A stretch of 64,000 nt of DNA from Candidatus Flexicrinis proximus (GCA_016712885.1 JADJQF010000016.1:124001-188000), one strand, 5' to 3'. Counted from the stretch's first letter, positions 1-8,635 are shown. Made by a program: numbers and translations. The notes: generated by a model from the letters alone, not told the origin.

Positions 1-493
1 CGTGCGCGCTCAGTTTTTCGCCGCGCGCATACCGCCCGACGCCGGCAAACAGGATTTGCATCAGATGCCCGCAGGCCGCCGCCACATCGATCGTTTCCGG
101 CGTCGTCCGGTGGGCGATCAGCGCCATCCGCGAGGCGATGTCCGCTTTGTCGAGCGGTACGCTGTAGGCGTTGGCCTTCATCACGAACATCTCTTCGGGG
201 TCAAAGACGGCGAACTCGACGAGGTGTCCATACGCGAAGATCACCGTCAGGCCGTGTTCGGTCTCGCGGTAGCGCAGCACAATCTGATCCGAGTCGGGCA
301 GCCACGACAAATCCTGCCGGTAGCGTTCCTGCTGTCCCGGGTTGACGATCATCAGGAAGTCATGATCCGACCAGGTGTCGCGCCGGCTGGCGTCCGCTGT
401 CGAGCCCGCAAACACGATGCCCAGCACATCAGGGTCGCGCTCAGCATTGCCGAGCAAGGTTGCGGAGAATCCATCGTAGGCGGCTTTGTCCAT
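1..493 (-). CDS. Nucleotidyltransferase-domain protein (3' end outside window)
   Basis: The reading frame is open from an ATG at 493 to the window edge, so the C-terminus is missing. Near residue 35 it reads FAGSTADASRRDTWSDHDF, the G-S-x(n)-D-x-D pattern of the polymerase-beta nucleotidyltransferase fold, in which the two Asp bind Mg2+. This suggests a kanamycin/aminoglycoside-type or minimal nucleotidyltransferase that transfers NMP to a small molecule or protein; the substrate cannot be read. It lies 3 nt upstream of the VOC gene's stop on the same strand, so the two genes are probably co-transcribed with the VOC gene first. Confidence 0.75.
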   Translation of the reverse strand, partial: MDKAAYDGFSATLLGNAERDPDVLGIVFAGSTADASRRDTWSDHDFLMIVNPGQQERYRQDLSWLPDSDQIVLRYRETEHGLTVIFAYGHLVEFAVFDPEEMFVMKANAYSVPLDKADIASRMALIAHRTTPETIDVAAACGHLMQILFAGVGRYARGEKLSAH

Positions 494-496
494 CGC

Positions 497-1201
497 CTAT
501 CGTCCGATGAGGCGGGCGCCGTGGGAGTCGATCGTGGTGCGGAGGCCGTCGAGGACGATTTCCGTCACCGTGTCGCGCTCTCCGCCAAACTCCAGCCGGA
601 TGCGCGCGCCGCCGCACTCGTACTCCGCCCAGCCCAGCCCGAAGCCCAGCGTGGAGCCGAAGATAGCATCGAAACGCTTGAGCAGCGCGTCCGATCCGGC
701 GCGTATCGTGGCGCCGACCAGACCCATCGCGCCGTTTTCATGCGTCATCTGGTCAATTTCCTCGGTGACCCTCAGGTTACGCGGCGTGATGTCCTGCATG
801 ATGAAGGGCAGCGGTTCGCTGTCAATCCAGCTTGACCGCCAGTGCATGTGCACGCCATCGGGGCGCACGCGGCCGCCTTCGCTCGGATTATCCAGGTGGC
901 CGCCGCGCCGGCGGATCGCCGCGACATCGGCATCAAGATCGTCCGAGGACAGGCAGATCCCGGCGAATCCTTCGCCATTGGCAAACAGGAACGAGTAATC
1001 GGCAGTGCCGGGCTGGGCTGTCTGTCCGGTGGGGGCCATCAGCTCCAGGTAGGTGCCGTCCTGAAAGACGATCAGCGCGTTATGGGTTGCGCCGCTGGCA
1101 TGCACACCGCCGTAGCGCACGGTGAAGCCCAGGGCGGTAAAATCGTTTATCGCTGCGTCGAGTTCGTCTACGACGAGGATCGCATGGTCAATTCGAAGCA
1201 T
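497..1201 (-). CDS. VOC/glyoxalase-like domain protein
   Basis: The N-terminus, MLRIDHAILVVDELDAAI, is the classic opening beta-alpha unit of the vicinal oxygen chelate fold, with the His that usually binds metal. It is followed by GATHNALIVFQDGTYLELM, as in the glyoxalase-like family (PF13468 type). The frame is open further upstream, but I start at this Met because the fold begins there and the upstream residues look random. About 234 residues fits two VOC repeats. Such proteins may be dioxygenases, lyases or drug-binding proteins; the specific reaction is unknown. It precedes the nucleotidyltransferase gene by 3 nt. Confidence 0.75.
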   Translation of the reverse strand: MLRIDHAILVVDELDAAINDFTALGFTVRYGGVHASGATHNALIVFQDGTYLELMAPTGQTAQPGTADYSFLFANGEGFAGICLSSDDLDADVAAIRRRGGHLDNPSEGGRVRPDGVHMHWRSSWIDSEPLPFIMQDITPRNLRVTEEIDQMTHENGAMGLVGATIRAGSDALLKRFDAIFGSTLGFGLGWAEYECGGARIRLEFGGERDTVTEIVLDGLRTTIDSHGARLIGR

Positions 1202-1468
1202 AGGGTATCCCGCTGCAAAATCCCATTTTCCGGAAAACACGTCAGGAGGCGCGCCGTTCAAGCCGGCCGGATCCTCTCGCACATTCGGTCAATCAAGGTT
1301 ACGCCCTGACAGGCAATCGCGAATCGACGGTAATTAGAGTTTACCGCAGTTTACTGGACAACGGGGCAGAATCGACGGCTTCTTTTATGGCGCAGTGGTT
1401 TGCCGCCGGTCAGCAAGGCGCGGCGGGCAGGGAGATGGAGTTTTCGGGAGAGTGCGTACGGGTTAGGG
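1202..1468. other. Gene-free spacer, nothing recognised
   Basis: This stretch of about 270 bases between two genes on the minus strand holds no convincing ORF, repeat or RNA. It presumably contains the promoter of the VOC/nucleotidyltransferase pair. Confidence 0.4.
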
Positions 1469-1867
1469 CTAGTCTCCTACCGCAAGGGGAATTCCGGCTG
1501 GCGCGCTGACGGGGATAGAGGATGGCGCGACAATCAGCGCCGCAGCCGGGCGTGCTTCGCCCTTGAACAGGCGGACCTCGCGCAGGGCGTCGGCATGCCG
1601 GCTGAAGAGTTCTTCGTCACTGCCTTTGAAGCGCTTCAGGACGCGATACGCGCACAGCGCGCAGCCATTCATCGCACGGTAGCTGTCGGTTGCGCAGCTG
1701 ACACAGCCGTTTAGCTGGATGATCATCAACATGAAAGCAAGGACTTCTTCGTGACATTCCGGCAGCGTGGCGACATGCTCTACCAGCTGCCCAAAACGCG
1801 CCCCCCGTGCGTGCCGTAAACTCCGGATCGCTTCCCGCGGGAATAGCAGCGCATTTTGCATATACAT
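1469..1867 (-). CDS. Cys-rich conserved-type hypothetical protein
   Basis: The 132-residue protein has a central helix followed by NGCVSCATDSYRAMNGCALC, which holds two CxxC motifs 15 residues apart. Such pairs could bind a metal or an iron-sulfur cluster, or be redox active; the arrangement is loosely reminiscent of the CxxC helix of AhpD/carboxymuconolactone decarboxylase-like proteins, but I cannot assign it. The chosen ATG has a GGAG about 12 nt upstream. A perfect 15-bp palindrome lies about 50 bp upstream, so a CsoR/CstR-like repressor could control it. The C-terminal 25 residues are Ala/Pro-rich and probably disordered. Confidence 0.6.
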   Translation of the reverse strand: MYMQNALLFPREAIRSLRHARGARFGQLVEHVATLPECHEEVLAFMLMIIQLNGCVSCATDSYRAMNGCALCAYRVLKRFKGSDEELFSRHADALREVRLFKGEARPAAALIVAPSSIPVSAPAGIPLAVGD

Positions 1868-1913
1868 GGGATTTCTTGCTCCGATGTTGTTGGGTTCGCG
1901 TTATAAATTTAGA

Positions 1914-1928
1914 ATACCCTCAGGGTAT
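1914..1928. promoter_or_regulatory. Palindromic operator candidate ATACCCTCAGGGTAT
   Basis: The sequence is a perfect 7-1-7 inverted repeat between the divergent Cys-rich gene and uxuA. Its ATACCC...GGGTAT form resembles known operators of the copper/persulfide-sensing CsoR/CstR repressors; that link is inference. AT-rich promoter-like sequence (TTATAA) lies next to it on the minus strand. Confidence 0.5.
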
Positions 1929-1952
1929 GGGCGTTTTCCCCAGGCGTCAACG

Positions 1953-1984
1953 AGTACCGAGGTACTATAAAATTGAAATATAAT
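1953..1984 (+). promoter_or_regulatory. Candidate uxuA promoter with AGTAC-N4-GTACT inverted repeat
   Basis: A 5-4-5 inverted repeat (1953-1966) is followed by TATAAT at 1979-1984, a perfect -10 hexamer 55 nt before the uxuA ATG. No good -35 hexamer is visible at 17 nt spacing, so the promoter may need an activator. The inverted repeat is a possible site for one. Confidence 0.4.
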
Positions 1985-2038
1985 GTAATAAAAGAAATCC
2001 GCACGCGGAGTTAGCGCCTGTTTTAGGAGAAAATCGTT

Positions 2039-3094
2039 ATGAAGATGAGTTTCAGATGGTACGGGCCGGACGATCCGGTCACGCTGGCGAATATCCGGCA
2101 GATCCCGGCGATGACCGGGATTGTCACGGCCCTCTATGACGTTCCGGTCGGCGAGGTCTGGCCGCTCGACAAGCTGATGGCGCGTAAAGCCCAGATCGAG
2201 GCGCACGGGCTGGAGTTCGCAGTCGTCGAGTCGATCCCCGTACCGGAAGCCGTCAAACTCGGGCTGCCCGATCGCGACCGCCTGATCTCGAACTACTGCC
2301 GGTCGATCAGCCATCTCGGCGCCGCCGGCGTGCAGGTGCTGTGCTACAACTTTATGCCGGTGTTTGACTGGACGCGCACCAATCTGGCCCACGTCAACGC
2401 CGACGGCTCGACCGCGCTGACCTTCAGACAGGACGATCTGGACGGCATCGACCTCTCGCGCGGCACCGCCGGACTTCCGGGGTGGGCCGACGCCTACTCT
2501 GCCGAACAGCTCGGTACGCTGCGCGCTTCTTATAAGGAAGTCGATGCCGAACGCCTGCTGGAAAACTTCGCCTATTTCCTGCGGGCTGTCGTCCCGGTAG
2601 CGGAGGAGGCCGGCGTGTTTATGGCGCTGCACCCCGACGATCCACCCTGGCCGATTTTCGGACTACCGCGTATTGTCGGCAGCGCCGAGCAAATCCGCCG
2701 CGTGCTGGCTCTGGTCGACAGCAGGCACCACGGCCTGACATTCTGCACCGGATCGCTCGGCGCCTCGGCGGACAACGATCTGGTTGCCATGGCCCGCGAG
2801 TTCGGCCCGCGCGTGAACTTCACCCATGCCCGCAATGTCCTGATCACGGGGGAGCGCGACTTCATGGAAGTGCCGCATCCGTCGCGCTGCGGCAGTGTCG
2901 ATATGGTCGGTGTGCTTGATGCGCTGCTGGACGCGGGCTTCGACGGCCCGATCCGCCCTGACCACGGGCGGATGATCTGGGGCGAACAGGGCCGGCCCGG
3001 TTACGGACTGTACGACCGCGCGCTGGGCGCCACCTATTTAGTGGGGGTTTTTGACGCACTAAAACGCTCAAATACGCGTAGAGATACCGCCTGA
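2039..3094 (+). CDS. uxuA: Mannonate dehydratase
   Basis: This cytosolic enzyme dehydrates D-mannonate to 2-keto-3-deoxy-gluconate in the hexuronate pathway. The 351-residue product matches the usual UxuA length. Recognisable features are the start MSFRWYGPDDPVTLANIRQ, the block GVQVLCYNFMPVFDWTRT, the metal-site segment MALHPDDPPWPIFGLPRI and the C-terminal IRPDHGRMIWGE. The ATG follows TTTTAGGAGAAAATCGTT, a strong ribosome binding site. No other uronate gene (uxaC, uxuB, kdgK) is in the window, so the gene stands alone here. Confidence 0.95.
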   Translation: MKMSFRWYGPDDPVTLANIRQIPAMTGIVTALYDVPVGEVWPLDKLMARKAQIEAHGLEFAVVESIPVPEAVKLGLPDRDRLISNYCRSISHLGAAGVQVLCYNFMPVFDWTRTNLAHVNADGSTALTFRQDDLDGIDLSRGTAGLPGWADAYSAEQLGTLRASYKEVDAERLLENFAYFLRAVVPVAEEAGVFMALHPDDPPWPIFGLPRIVGSAEQIRRVLALVDSRHHGLTFCTGSLGASADNDLVAMAREFGPRVNFTHARNVLITGERDFMEVPHPSRCGSVDMVGVLDALLDAGFDGPIRPDHGRMIWGEQGRPGYGLYDRALGATYLVGVFDALKRSNTRRDTA

Positions 3095-3172
3095 CCCCTT
3101 GTTGTCCTTTTGACCTCTTGACACGTCAGGGAAGCTGTGTCATGCTTTCTGACAGGAGGAAACCAAGTTCAG

Positions 3173-3385
3173 ATGGCACAAAACAAGTCAACCATTGAAC
3201 CCGGTGCGGTCTATTCGCGCCAAGAAGCAGCAGAGGCGCTCGGCATCAGCCTGAGCACGCTGAAGCGGCTCATCGCGCGGGGACACCTCAAAATCAGCAA
3301 GCCGACCGGCATGCGCCGCGTGTTTATCACCGGCGATTCGATCGTCTCCATGCTGAATCAAACAGCTATCGACAAGGGTGCATAG
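3173..3385 (+). CDS. Small helix-turn-helix (excisionase-like) DNA-binding protein
   Basis: The 70-residue protein contains AVYSRQEAAEALGISLSTLKRLIARGHLKIS, a winged-HTH of the MerR/excisionase (helix_turn_helix_17) type, followed by the wing with an Arg-rich turn. I start at the ATG after GACAGGAGGAAACC, a strong ribosome site, rather than the earlier in-frame codon. It may be a transcriptional regulator or a relic of an integrated element. No integrase is nearby. A well-placed ribosome site 34 nt after its stop suggests a downstream partner. Confidence 0.75.
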   Translation: MAQNKSTIEPGAVYSRQEAAEALGISLSTLKRLIARGHLKISKPTGMRRVFITGDSIVSMLNQTAIDKGA

Positions 3386-3422
3386 GTAGCCCAAGTCGGG
3401 TTAGTAGGAAAGGAGGGCCGAA

Positions 3423-3647
3423 ATGAATACAGACAAGCACATCGCCGCCATTTCGCGTCCCCCGGCGCTGAAGACAACGCGCGGATATTCCGCCCGTGGC
3501 TTCGAAGCCAGCCTATTCGATACCCGCTTTGGGCCTCGTCTTGCGCTTGCCAAGGGTGGATTCCCTGCTCGGATTCCGTCACGCGCACGCCTGGACGTTA
3601 ACAACCACACACCTTGTCAGTCCCCCGGTAAAGGCCGGCCTCACTAG
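3423..3647 (+). CDS. Possible small protein downstream of HTH gene
   Basis: The 74-codon frame starts at an ATG preceded by AAAGGAGGGCCGAA, a near-perfect Shine-Dalgarno sequence. It follows the HTH gene closely and ends about 40 nt before a strong terminator. The residues are Arg/Pro-rich without a recognisable domain and the codon usage is not clearly coding, so the ribosome site is the main support. Confidence 0.3.
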   Translation: MNTDKHIAAISRPPALKTTRGYSARGFEASLFDTRFGPRLALAKGGFPARIPSRARLDVNNHTPCQSPGKGRPH

Positions 3648-3687
3648 AGGAAGCCCCCACCGAAAACGTGTTCCGAACCGACGCCGG

Positions 3688-3724
3688 AAAGGACATGGAC
3701 TGACAACCAGACCATGTCCTTTTT
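3688..3724 (+). terminator. Rho-independent terminator
   Basis: The inverted repeat GGACATGG / CCATGTCC with a 13-nt loop is followed by a run of T. It would end transcription from the HTH gene and its possible partner. Confidence 0.8.
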
Positions 3725-3786
3725 CATTCACTCTTGCGAACGACGAAGCACTTTCCCGGCAGCAGGCCGGTTACGGGGACACCTCT

Positions 3787-4089
3787 ATGAATACGACCAA
3801 CGGCTCTTCCGCGCAGGCATCTACCATGCACCGGTTGGCTTCGCTGTATATCGGCGACAGCCTGCCCGACGCGCTCGACCTGATCGACCACCTTCATACG
3901 GCCGTCAGCGAAGGCAGCCTGCCGCGCGCCACTACCCTATCGCAGGACGAGGTCGTGAGCCTCCTGAAGGAGCTGATCTTCGTCGCACAGGAAACCCTGG
4001 ACGAGATCAGCGCGCAGCGGTCGCAGCCGCACGCCGCCGTCCGTCACGACGTCATCCTGCGCCTGATCCAGAAGGATGCGCGCCGCTGA
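3787..4089 (+). CDS. Hypothetical protein, helical
   Basis: I do not recognise this 100-residue product. It is acidic and probably all-helical, with the segments SLYIGDSLPDALDLIDHLHT and VVSLLKELIFVAQETLDEIS. The ATG at MNTTNGSS follows the preceding terminator and is the only start that gives a protein-like sequence. It stands alone between a terminator and the HNH gene. Confidence 0.5.
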   Translation: MNTTNGSSAQASTMHRLASLYIGDSLPDALDLIDHLHTAVSEGSLPRATTLSQDEVVSLLKELIFVAQETLDEISAQRSQPHAAVRHDVILRLIQKDARR

Positions 4090-4260
4090 CCCGGCGTGTC
4101 AGGGCGGCGCGCTGAATTCAGGAGATTCCAGACGATTTCCGCCTCCATCTGGGCGCAAAACCCGTGGTTCTTCGTCGCGCCTTAAACCCGATTTGACAGA
4201 ATCGCGGTATAATTTGTGCCAGAATACACTAAGTAAGGGATTTTCTCTGTCGAGGTTCGT
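4090..4260. other. Spacer with -10-like TATAAT
   Basis: The spacer before the HNH gene contains TATAAT at 4208-4213, about 47 nt before its GTG start. A TTGACA lies only 9 nt upstream of it, too close to be its -35 partner. Nothing else is recognised. Confidence 0.35.
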
Positions 4261-4812
4261 GTGGGTAACAATCTATCCATCTCACAAGGCCGCGTTCTGT
4301 TATTGAACGGCTCGACGTGGGAGCCGTTGGCGGTCGTCAGCTTGTCACGCGCGATTAACCTAGTTCTTGCCGAGAAAGCCGTTATCGTCGAACAGACCGG
4401 TGAATTCCTGCGTACGGTGCGGACAAGATTCCCCGTACCGTCGGTGATCGCCCTGCGCCGCTACATCAATGTCCCGCGCAGGCAGGCGCACTGGTCGCGT
4501 AAAGGCGTCCTGCTGCGCGATAACTACGTGTGTATCTACTGCGGTGCCATGCCTGGGTCGCTCAGCCGCGACAAGGTGCTGGCCAAGGACGACTTCACCG
4601 TCGACCACATCATCCCGCGCAGCCGTGGCGGAAAAGACCAGTGGACCAACACCGCCTGCGCGTGTTACCACTGCAACCACCGCAAAGGCAGCCGCCTGCC
4701 TCACGAGGCGGGCATGAAAATGCTGTGGGAGCCGAAAATCCCACGAACAAGTTACCTGGTGATCGCGGTCGGCAGCGGCCCTGACGCGTGGAAGCGCTAC
4801 ATTGAAGTATAG
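4261..4812 (+). CDS. HNH endonuclease family protein
   Basis: The C-terminal half carries the HNH nuclease core: CIYCG, then FTVDHIIPRSRGGKDQWTN, then CYHCNHRKGSR. The two CxxC pairs bind structural zinc and the DH with the later His form the catalytic metal site. The N-terminal 80 residues (VLLLNGSTWEPLAVVSLSRA) are typical of a widely conserved chromosomal HNH family in Actinobacteria, Cyanobacteria and Chloroflexi whose role is unknown. The GTG start is the only one that gives the full family N-terminus. A terminator follows at once, so it is monocistronic. Confidence 0.88.
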   Translation: MGNNLSISQGRVLLLNGSTWEPLAVVSLSRAINLVLAEKAVIVEQTGEFLRTVRTRFPVPSVIALRRYINVPRRQAHWSRKGVLLRDNYVCIYCGAMPGSLSRDKVLAKDDFTVDHIIPRSRGGKDQWTNTACACYHCNHRKGSRLPHEAGMKMLWEPKIPRTSYLVIAVGSGPDAWKRYIEV

Positions 4813-4816
4813 AGAG

Positions 4817-4844
4817 CGGCCCCGATCACATCGGGGCCGTTTGT
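4817..4844 (+). terminator. Rho-independent terminator after HNH gene
   Basis: CGGCCCCGA and TCGGGGCCG form a 9-bp GC stem with a 5-nt loop, followed by TTTGT, 4 nt after the stop codon. Confidence 0.85.
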
Positions 4845-4851
4845 CATTATG

Positions 4852-5041
4852 TAACGTGAGCTATGGATCAATTGGGGTTTCACCCCAAACCTCAGCAGGG
4901 ATTTGCATCCCTGCACCCTTTATGTGCGTTTGGCTTCGCCCGCGAAGCCAAACGACATGAGGGAGTCCAGAGGGCGCAAGCCCTTTGGCGGCGGTGCGGA
5001 GGCGGAGCCTCTGCAACACCCACATCTATAGCTCGCGTTTA
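4852..5041 (+). repeat. Multi-hairpin intergenic repeat R1
   Basis: This is a full copy with near-perfect terminal inverted repeats (left AACGTGAGCTATGGAT, right end its inverted form ATCTATAGCTCGCGTT). Inside are the hairpins in order: GGGGTT/CACCCC, GCAGGGAT/ATCCCTGC, central TTTGGCTTCGC/GCGAAGCCAAA, AGGGCG/AAGCCCT and GGAGGCGGAGCCTC. The right end overlaps the TAA of the AlkD gene. Confidence 0.85.
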
Positions 5042-5725
5042 CGCGCCGACGAGATAGCCTTTGCGCTCGACCGTCTTGCGAATATAGGAGCAGGCCTCCG
5101 GCGTCTTGCAGCCGGTTTCGCCGTGGTCGATATTGATGTCGCCGATGGCGGTGGCGGCAGCGATCGCTTTGCCTTCCAGGGCCGGGCCGCGCGTGCCGAT
5201 GGCGATCACGACGTTATTCATGGCGTAGCGGGTGCGGTTGGGCCGGCCGTGAATTTCGCGCTGGATCTGTTCGAGATAGCGCTCGAAGTACGAGTCCGGC
5301 AGAGTCTTGTCGTTCAGCGCGAGCTGACCAAGCAGGTTCCAGCCGGAGGTGCTGATCCATTCGTCGGCCTGCTGCGACCACACTTCGGCTTTCGCCTTGG
5401 CGTGCGGCGTGCGCGCGGCGAAGCTGGAAACCGCGTCGCTCAAGCCGTAGTTGTCGTGGGTCGTTACCCAGTGTTCAAGCATGTCTGGCGTGGCCTGTTT
5501 GGGGTCGGCGATCATGGTGGCGAGGATACGGGCATCATAATTGTCGGTATCCCACAGCGCCAGCGCCAGCGCGTGATCGGTCTTGATGCGCTTGGCCATC
5601 GGTTTCAAGTCGCTGTAGGCTACACCGAATAGGTTGTCGCCGATGCCGTGCCGGGCGTAGATTTTGCGGTAGTTGGGTTTCCCGTAACTCTCGAGTTCGG
5701 CCATTGTGTCTGCAAGCGTAGGCAT
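5039..5725 (-). CDS. DNA alkylation repair protein, AlkD-like
   Basis: AlkD proteins are HEAT-repeat DNA glycosylases that remove bulky N3/N7-alkylated purines. The 228-residue sequence has the helical repeat character and typical segments YSDLKPMAKRIKTDHALALALW, ARILATMIADP and NRTRYAMNNVVIAIG. I start at the second Met (MPTLADTM) because GAGG lies 11 nt upstream; the longer frame would need a TTG start. It is flanked by a repeat on its 3' side and a polytopic membrane gene upstream, and appears monocistronic. Whether the catalytic Asp/Trp set of B. cereus AlkD is intact needs an alignment. Confidence 0.85.
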   Translation of the reverse strand: MPTLADTMAELESYGKPNYRKIYARHGIGDNLFGVAYSDLKPMAKRIKTDHALALALWDTDNYDARILATMIADPKQATPDMLEHWVTTHDNYGLSDAVSSFAARTPHAKAKAEVWSQQADEWISTSGWNLLGQLALNDKTLPDSYFERYLEQIQREIHGRPNRTRYAMNNVVIAIGTRGPALEGKAIAAATAIGDINIDHGETGCKTPEACSYIRKTVERKGYLVGA

Positions 5726-5813
5726 AGTGGTCGTGTGCCTCAAATGTCGTTAGAACGGATGTGCACAGTATAGCGCACAAATACGGCCCCGGCTTACCCC
5801 AGCTTGCGGGGGT

Positions 5814-7340
5814 TTAGCCTTCCTTGATGAGCAGGACGGCGGTGTCGTCTTCATAGGCGACTCCCCACCCCGGTTCTTTGCGCAGCACTTCGACAATCGG
5901 GGCGCTCGGTTCCATCAGGACGCTCTGGATGTCCCATTTGGCAAATTCGTCACGCCAGAAGGGGTCTTCGGCCTGCAGAATGCGGATATATGTCCAGGTG
6001 AAGCCGCGGTACAGGTCGGCGCGGCCGTCGATGAACACCGGATAATCGCGCATGAAGTAGATCAGGTACCCGCCGAAATTCCAGCTGTTGAGCATGGGCT
6101 GCGGCGGCCGGATCTCTTTCATGGCTTCGACGGCATCGACCGGCAGGGCGGCACGAAGCTGGACGTTGGCGTTAACAGGCACCATACGCATGACGAAGTA
6201 GAGCAGCGAGGTCAGGCCGACCACGAGGATCAGCGCGACATTCAGGCGCGCGCGCGCCGGCGTGACGCGAGACGATCGCGGGACGTACCAGCCGCGGTCT
6301 GCGCCGAGCCGCGCGGCGTGGATCGAGAGCGGGATCAGGGCGACGGTGCTGAAGAACGCGACATGCCGAGCGCTGGTGAGCGCCATATAGGCGGTCCCGG
6401 CGACCATCACGACCTCCAGGAAGTCGGCCCGCCGCCAGTCCAGAACCATCGTGAGCGTGGTCAGCGCGAGCAGGGCGAAGAACGGCCACATATCCGGGCG
6501 GGACAGCTCAGGCGGACGCCACTCCTTGATGAAGATCGGCTGGAAGTCAAAACCGATGGTGTCGAGCGGGACGCTGAGCATTTTCGCGCCGTACGGGTTG
6601 AGCAGCGGAACCAGTATGGCGGCCAGTACGCAGGGGATCAGGAACCAGGCAATCTTTTGAAGTTCGCCGCGCAGCGGGGCGGTCGCTCCGGATGGCACAT
6701 CAGCGCCTTCGGCCTCCCTGCGGGGAGAGGCGCGCCGAAAGACGAGGAGATTGAGGGCCATGCCGGCGGCGGCGGCGATCAGGAGGAGGGCGCCTTGCGG
6801 CCACCCGCCGTGCAGGTTGCCCCACAGGGCGAACATCGGCGGCAGAATCCACAGCCGACGGGTATGTCCGCCGTGGTGGTAGCCGTAGACGATCCAGAGG
6901 GTCAGCGCGGCCAGGATGAAACTCAGCATCAGCGGCCGCGCCCCCCAGAAGATCGAGGCCGAGAACGCGCCGAGCACGATCAGGAACGCTTTCAGATACG
7001 GGCCGCCGGACATGGTCAGGTAAACGATCCCCATCCCGATCATCGCACAGGCGACCGCGTAGATCGAAAGGCCAGCGTGACCGAGCAGCGACCAGAAGGC
7101 GACCAGCACCGGCTGACCGAGCCATTCGTGCTGAATGCGCGGCGCGGCGCACAAACCCTCGACGCGGCAGGTGTAGGAGAAGGTCTCCTCCTGGACGATG
7201 CGGCCCTGACTGAGGTTGAGTTCTCCACTGCGGAGCTGCCACCAGACATCGGGATCGTTCTGAACGCGAACGGCGATCACGGGCAGCAGCAGCCATAACA
7301 CAATGGTCAACGTTTGGGCGATGGTCAGTCGGCGAAGCAT
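5814..7340 (-). CDS. Polytopic membrane protein of unknown function
   Basis: About 508 residues with roughly ten hydrophobic segments. An early motif QNDPDVWWQLRSGEL lies in the first outside loop after TM1. The last ~100 residues are soluble and contain WNFGGYLIYFMRDYPVFIDG followed by RADLY. These two blocks recur in a bacterial family of GT-C-like membrane proteins; no catalytic role is established, though glycosyl transfer from a lipid-linked sugar is a reasonable guess. I start at MLRRLTIAQTL, eight residues inside the longest frame, just before TM1. It is upstream of the AlkD gene on the same strand. Confidence 0.65.
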   Translation of the reverse strand: MLRRLTIAQTLTIVLWLLLPVIAVRVQNDPDVWWQLRSGELNLSQGRIVQEETFSYTCRVEGLCAAPRIQHEWLGQPVLVAFWSLLGHAGLSIYAVACAMIGMGIVYLTMSGGPYLKAFLIVLGAFSASIFWGARPLMLSFILAALTLWIVYGYHHGGHTRRLWILPPMFALWGNLHGGWPQGALLLIAAAAGMALNLLVFRRASPRREAEGADVPSGATAPLRGELQKIAWFLIPCVLAAILVPLLNPYGAKMLSVPLDTIGFDFQPIFIKEWRPPELSRPDMWPFFALLALTTLTMVLDWRRADFLEVVMVAGTAYMALTSARHVAFFSTVALIPLSIHAARLGADRGWYVPRSSRVTPARARLNVALILVVGLTSLLYFVMRMVPVNANVQLRAALPVDAVEAMKEIRPPQPMLNSWNFGGYLIYFMRDYPVFIDGRADLYRGFTWTYIRILQAEDPFWRDEFAKWDIQSVLMEPSAPIVEVLRKEPGWGVAYEDDTAVLLIKEG

Positions 7341-7488
7341 TCGGCCTCCGGAGTGCCGCGGCATAAGGTCACGTCTTATTCTAACCCGACGCGTGCGTTC
7401 GATGATTGACGACTCGTGCAGAAAGCAGCGGCTCGGCTTCCGAATGCAGATTGTGGGATTCTGCGGCGAACTTTCGCCAAAATCGATT

Positions 7489-8508
7489 TTACACCGGCTG
7501 CGCAGTCAGGATCGGCGCCAGTGCATTTTCGATGTCTTCGAGCGATTCGGCATGAACGAGCTGATCGCGGATGGTGGTGGCATCCGGAAAACCGGTGGTG
7601 TATTTCAGGAGCTGACCACGTAGCTCCAATATGGCCTTCATTGGTTTCAGCTTGGTAGTCGCGAGCGTGAGCTGTGCCTGCCGCAGGCAGGTTTGGGCGC
7701 GCTCCTGGTTGGAGGGGGCGGGCAGCGCTTCGCCGGTACGCAGCTCGTGGGCGATCTGCTTGAAGATCCACGGGTTGCCCAGGGCGGCGCGGCCAATCAT
7801 GACGCCGTCGCAGCCAGTCTGTTCGATCATGCGGCGCGCGTCGGCGGCGCAGGTGACGTCCCCGTTGCCGAACACCGGCAGCGTCGTCACGTTCTCCTTG
7901 ACCTGGCGGATGATGTCCCAGTTGGCTGTGCCGGTAAAGCCCTGCGAAGCGAAGCGGGCATGAACGGCAATCATTTGCGCGCCGACATCCTGCGCGGCCC
8001 TGGCGAAGGGAATCGCGGTCACGATCCCATCTTCGAAACCGGCGCGGACCTTGACCGTCACCGGCACATTCACGGCTTTGACACAGGCCTCGACGACATC
8101 GGCAGCGTTACAGACGTCGCGGAGCAGGGCCGCGCCGCCGCCTTTCTTGACGACCTTCGGCACCCAGCAGCCCATATTGATGTCGACAATGGCCGCGCCG
8201 AAATCGACGACGATGCGCGAGGCTTCGGCCATCACATACGGGTCGCTGCCGAACAACTGCACGGCAAATGGGCGCTCGTCGGGGTGCCAGTCGAAGTATT
8301 GAAGGCTGGTCTTGAGGCCGCCCTTGTACTGGAGCGGGACACTGGAGAGCAGTTCAGTGCAAACCAGGCCGACCTGGCCGATCTCGCGGCACAGCGACCG
8401 GAAGGCGTGGTTGGTCTGACCGGCCATCGGCGCAAGGCTGAGCGGCGGGTCGATCACCATGTCTCCAATGGTGACGGGGGCGAGCAAGGCTGTCGGTTCG
8501 GCGATCAT
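7489..8508 (-). CDS. dus: tRNA-dihydrouridine synthase
   Basis: This FMN enzyme reduces uridines in the D-loop of tRNA using NADPH. The TIM-barrel hallmarks are present: LSLAPMAGQTNHAFRSLCRE near residue 25, DINMGCWVPKVVKKGGGAAL with the catalytic Cys near residue 110, the phosphate-binding FGNGDV, and GCDGVMIGRAALGNPWIF near 240. At 339 residues it has normal length. The order of motifs is closest to DusB, though GCW replaces the more usual GCP. It stands alone on its strand. Confidence 0.92.
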   Translation of the reverse strand: MIAEPTALLAPVTIGDMVIDPPLSLAPMAGQTNHAFRSLCREIGQVGLVCTELLSSVPLQYKGGLKTSLQYFDWHPDERPFAVQLFGSDPYVMAEASRIVVDFGAAIVDINMGCWVPKVVKKGGGAALLRDVCNAADVVEACVKAVNVPVTVKVRAGFEDGIVTAIPFARAAQDVGAQMIAVHARFASQGFTGTANWDIIRQVKENVTTLPVFGNGDVTCAADARRMIEQTGCDGVMIGRAALGNPWIFKQIAHELRTGEALPAPSNQERAQTCLRQAQLTLATTKLKPMKAILELRGQLLKYTTGFPDATTIRDQLVHAESLEDIENALAPILTAQPV

Positions 8509-8635
8509 GCGGTGGCTGTCGGCTTTCGGTTCAATGTTTTCGGAAGTCTACCGGGAATATTCAGCGATCATGTTGCGTGAGTTAAGGCCATTATAAGGCA
8601 CTTGTGCCGTCCTATACAGAACAGAATGGGACACG

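Noticed and set aside
4193..4213. TTGACA and TATAAT pair upstream of the HNH gene
   Set aside because: The spacing is 9 nt instead of about 17, so they cannot form one promoter.
6318..7298. Long plus-strand ORF over the polytopic membrane gene
   Set aside because: Its composition is Arg/Gln/Gly-rich shadow translation of a GC-rich gene on the other strand, with no domain.
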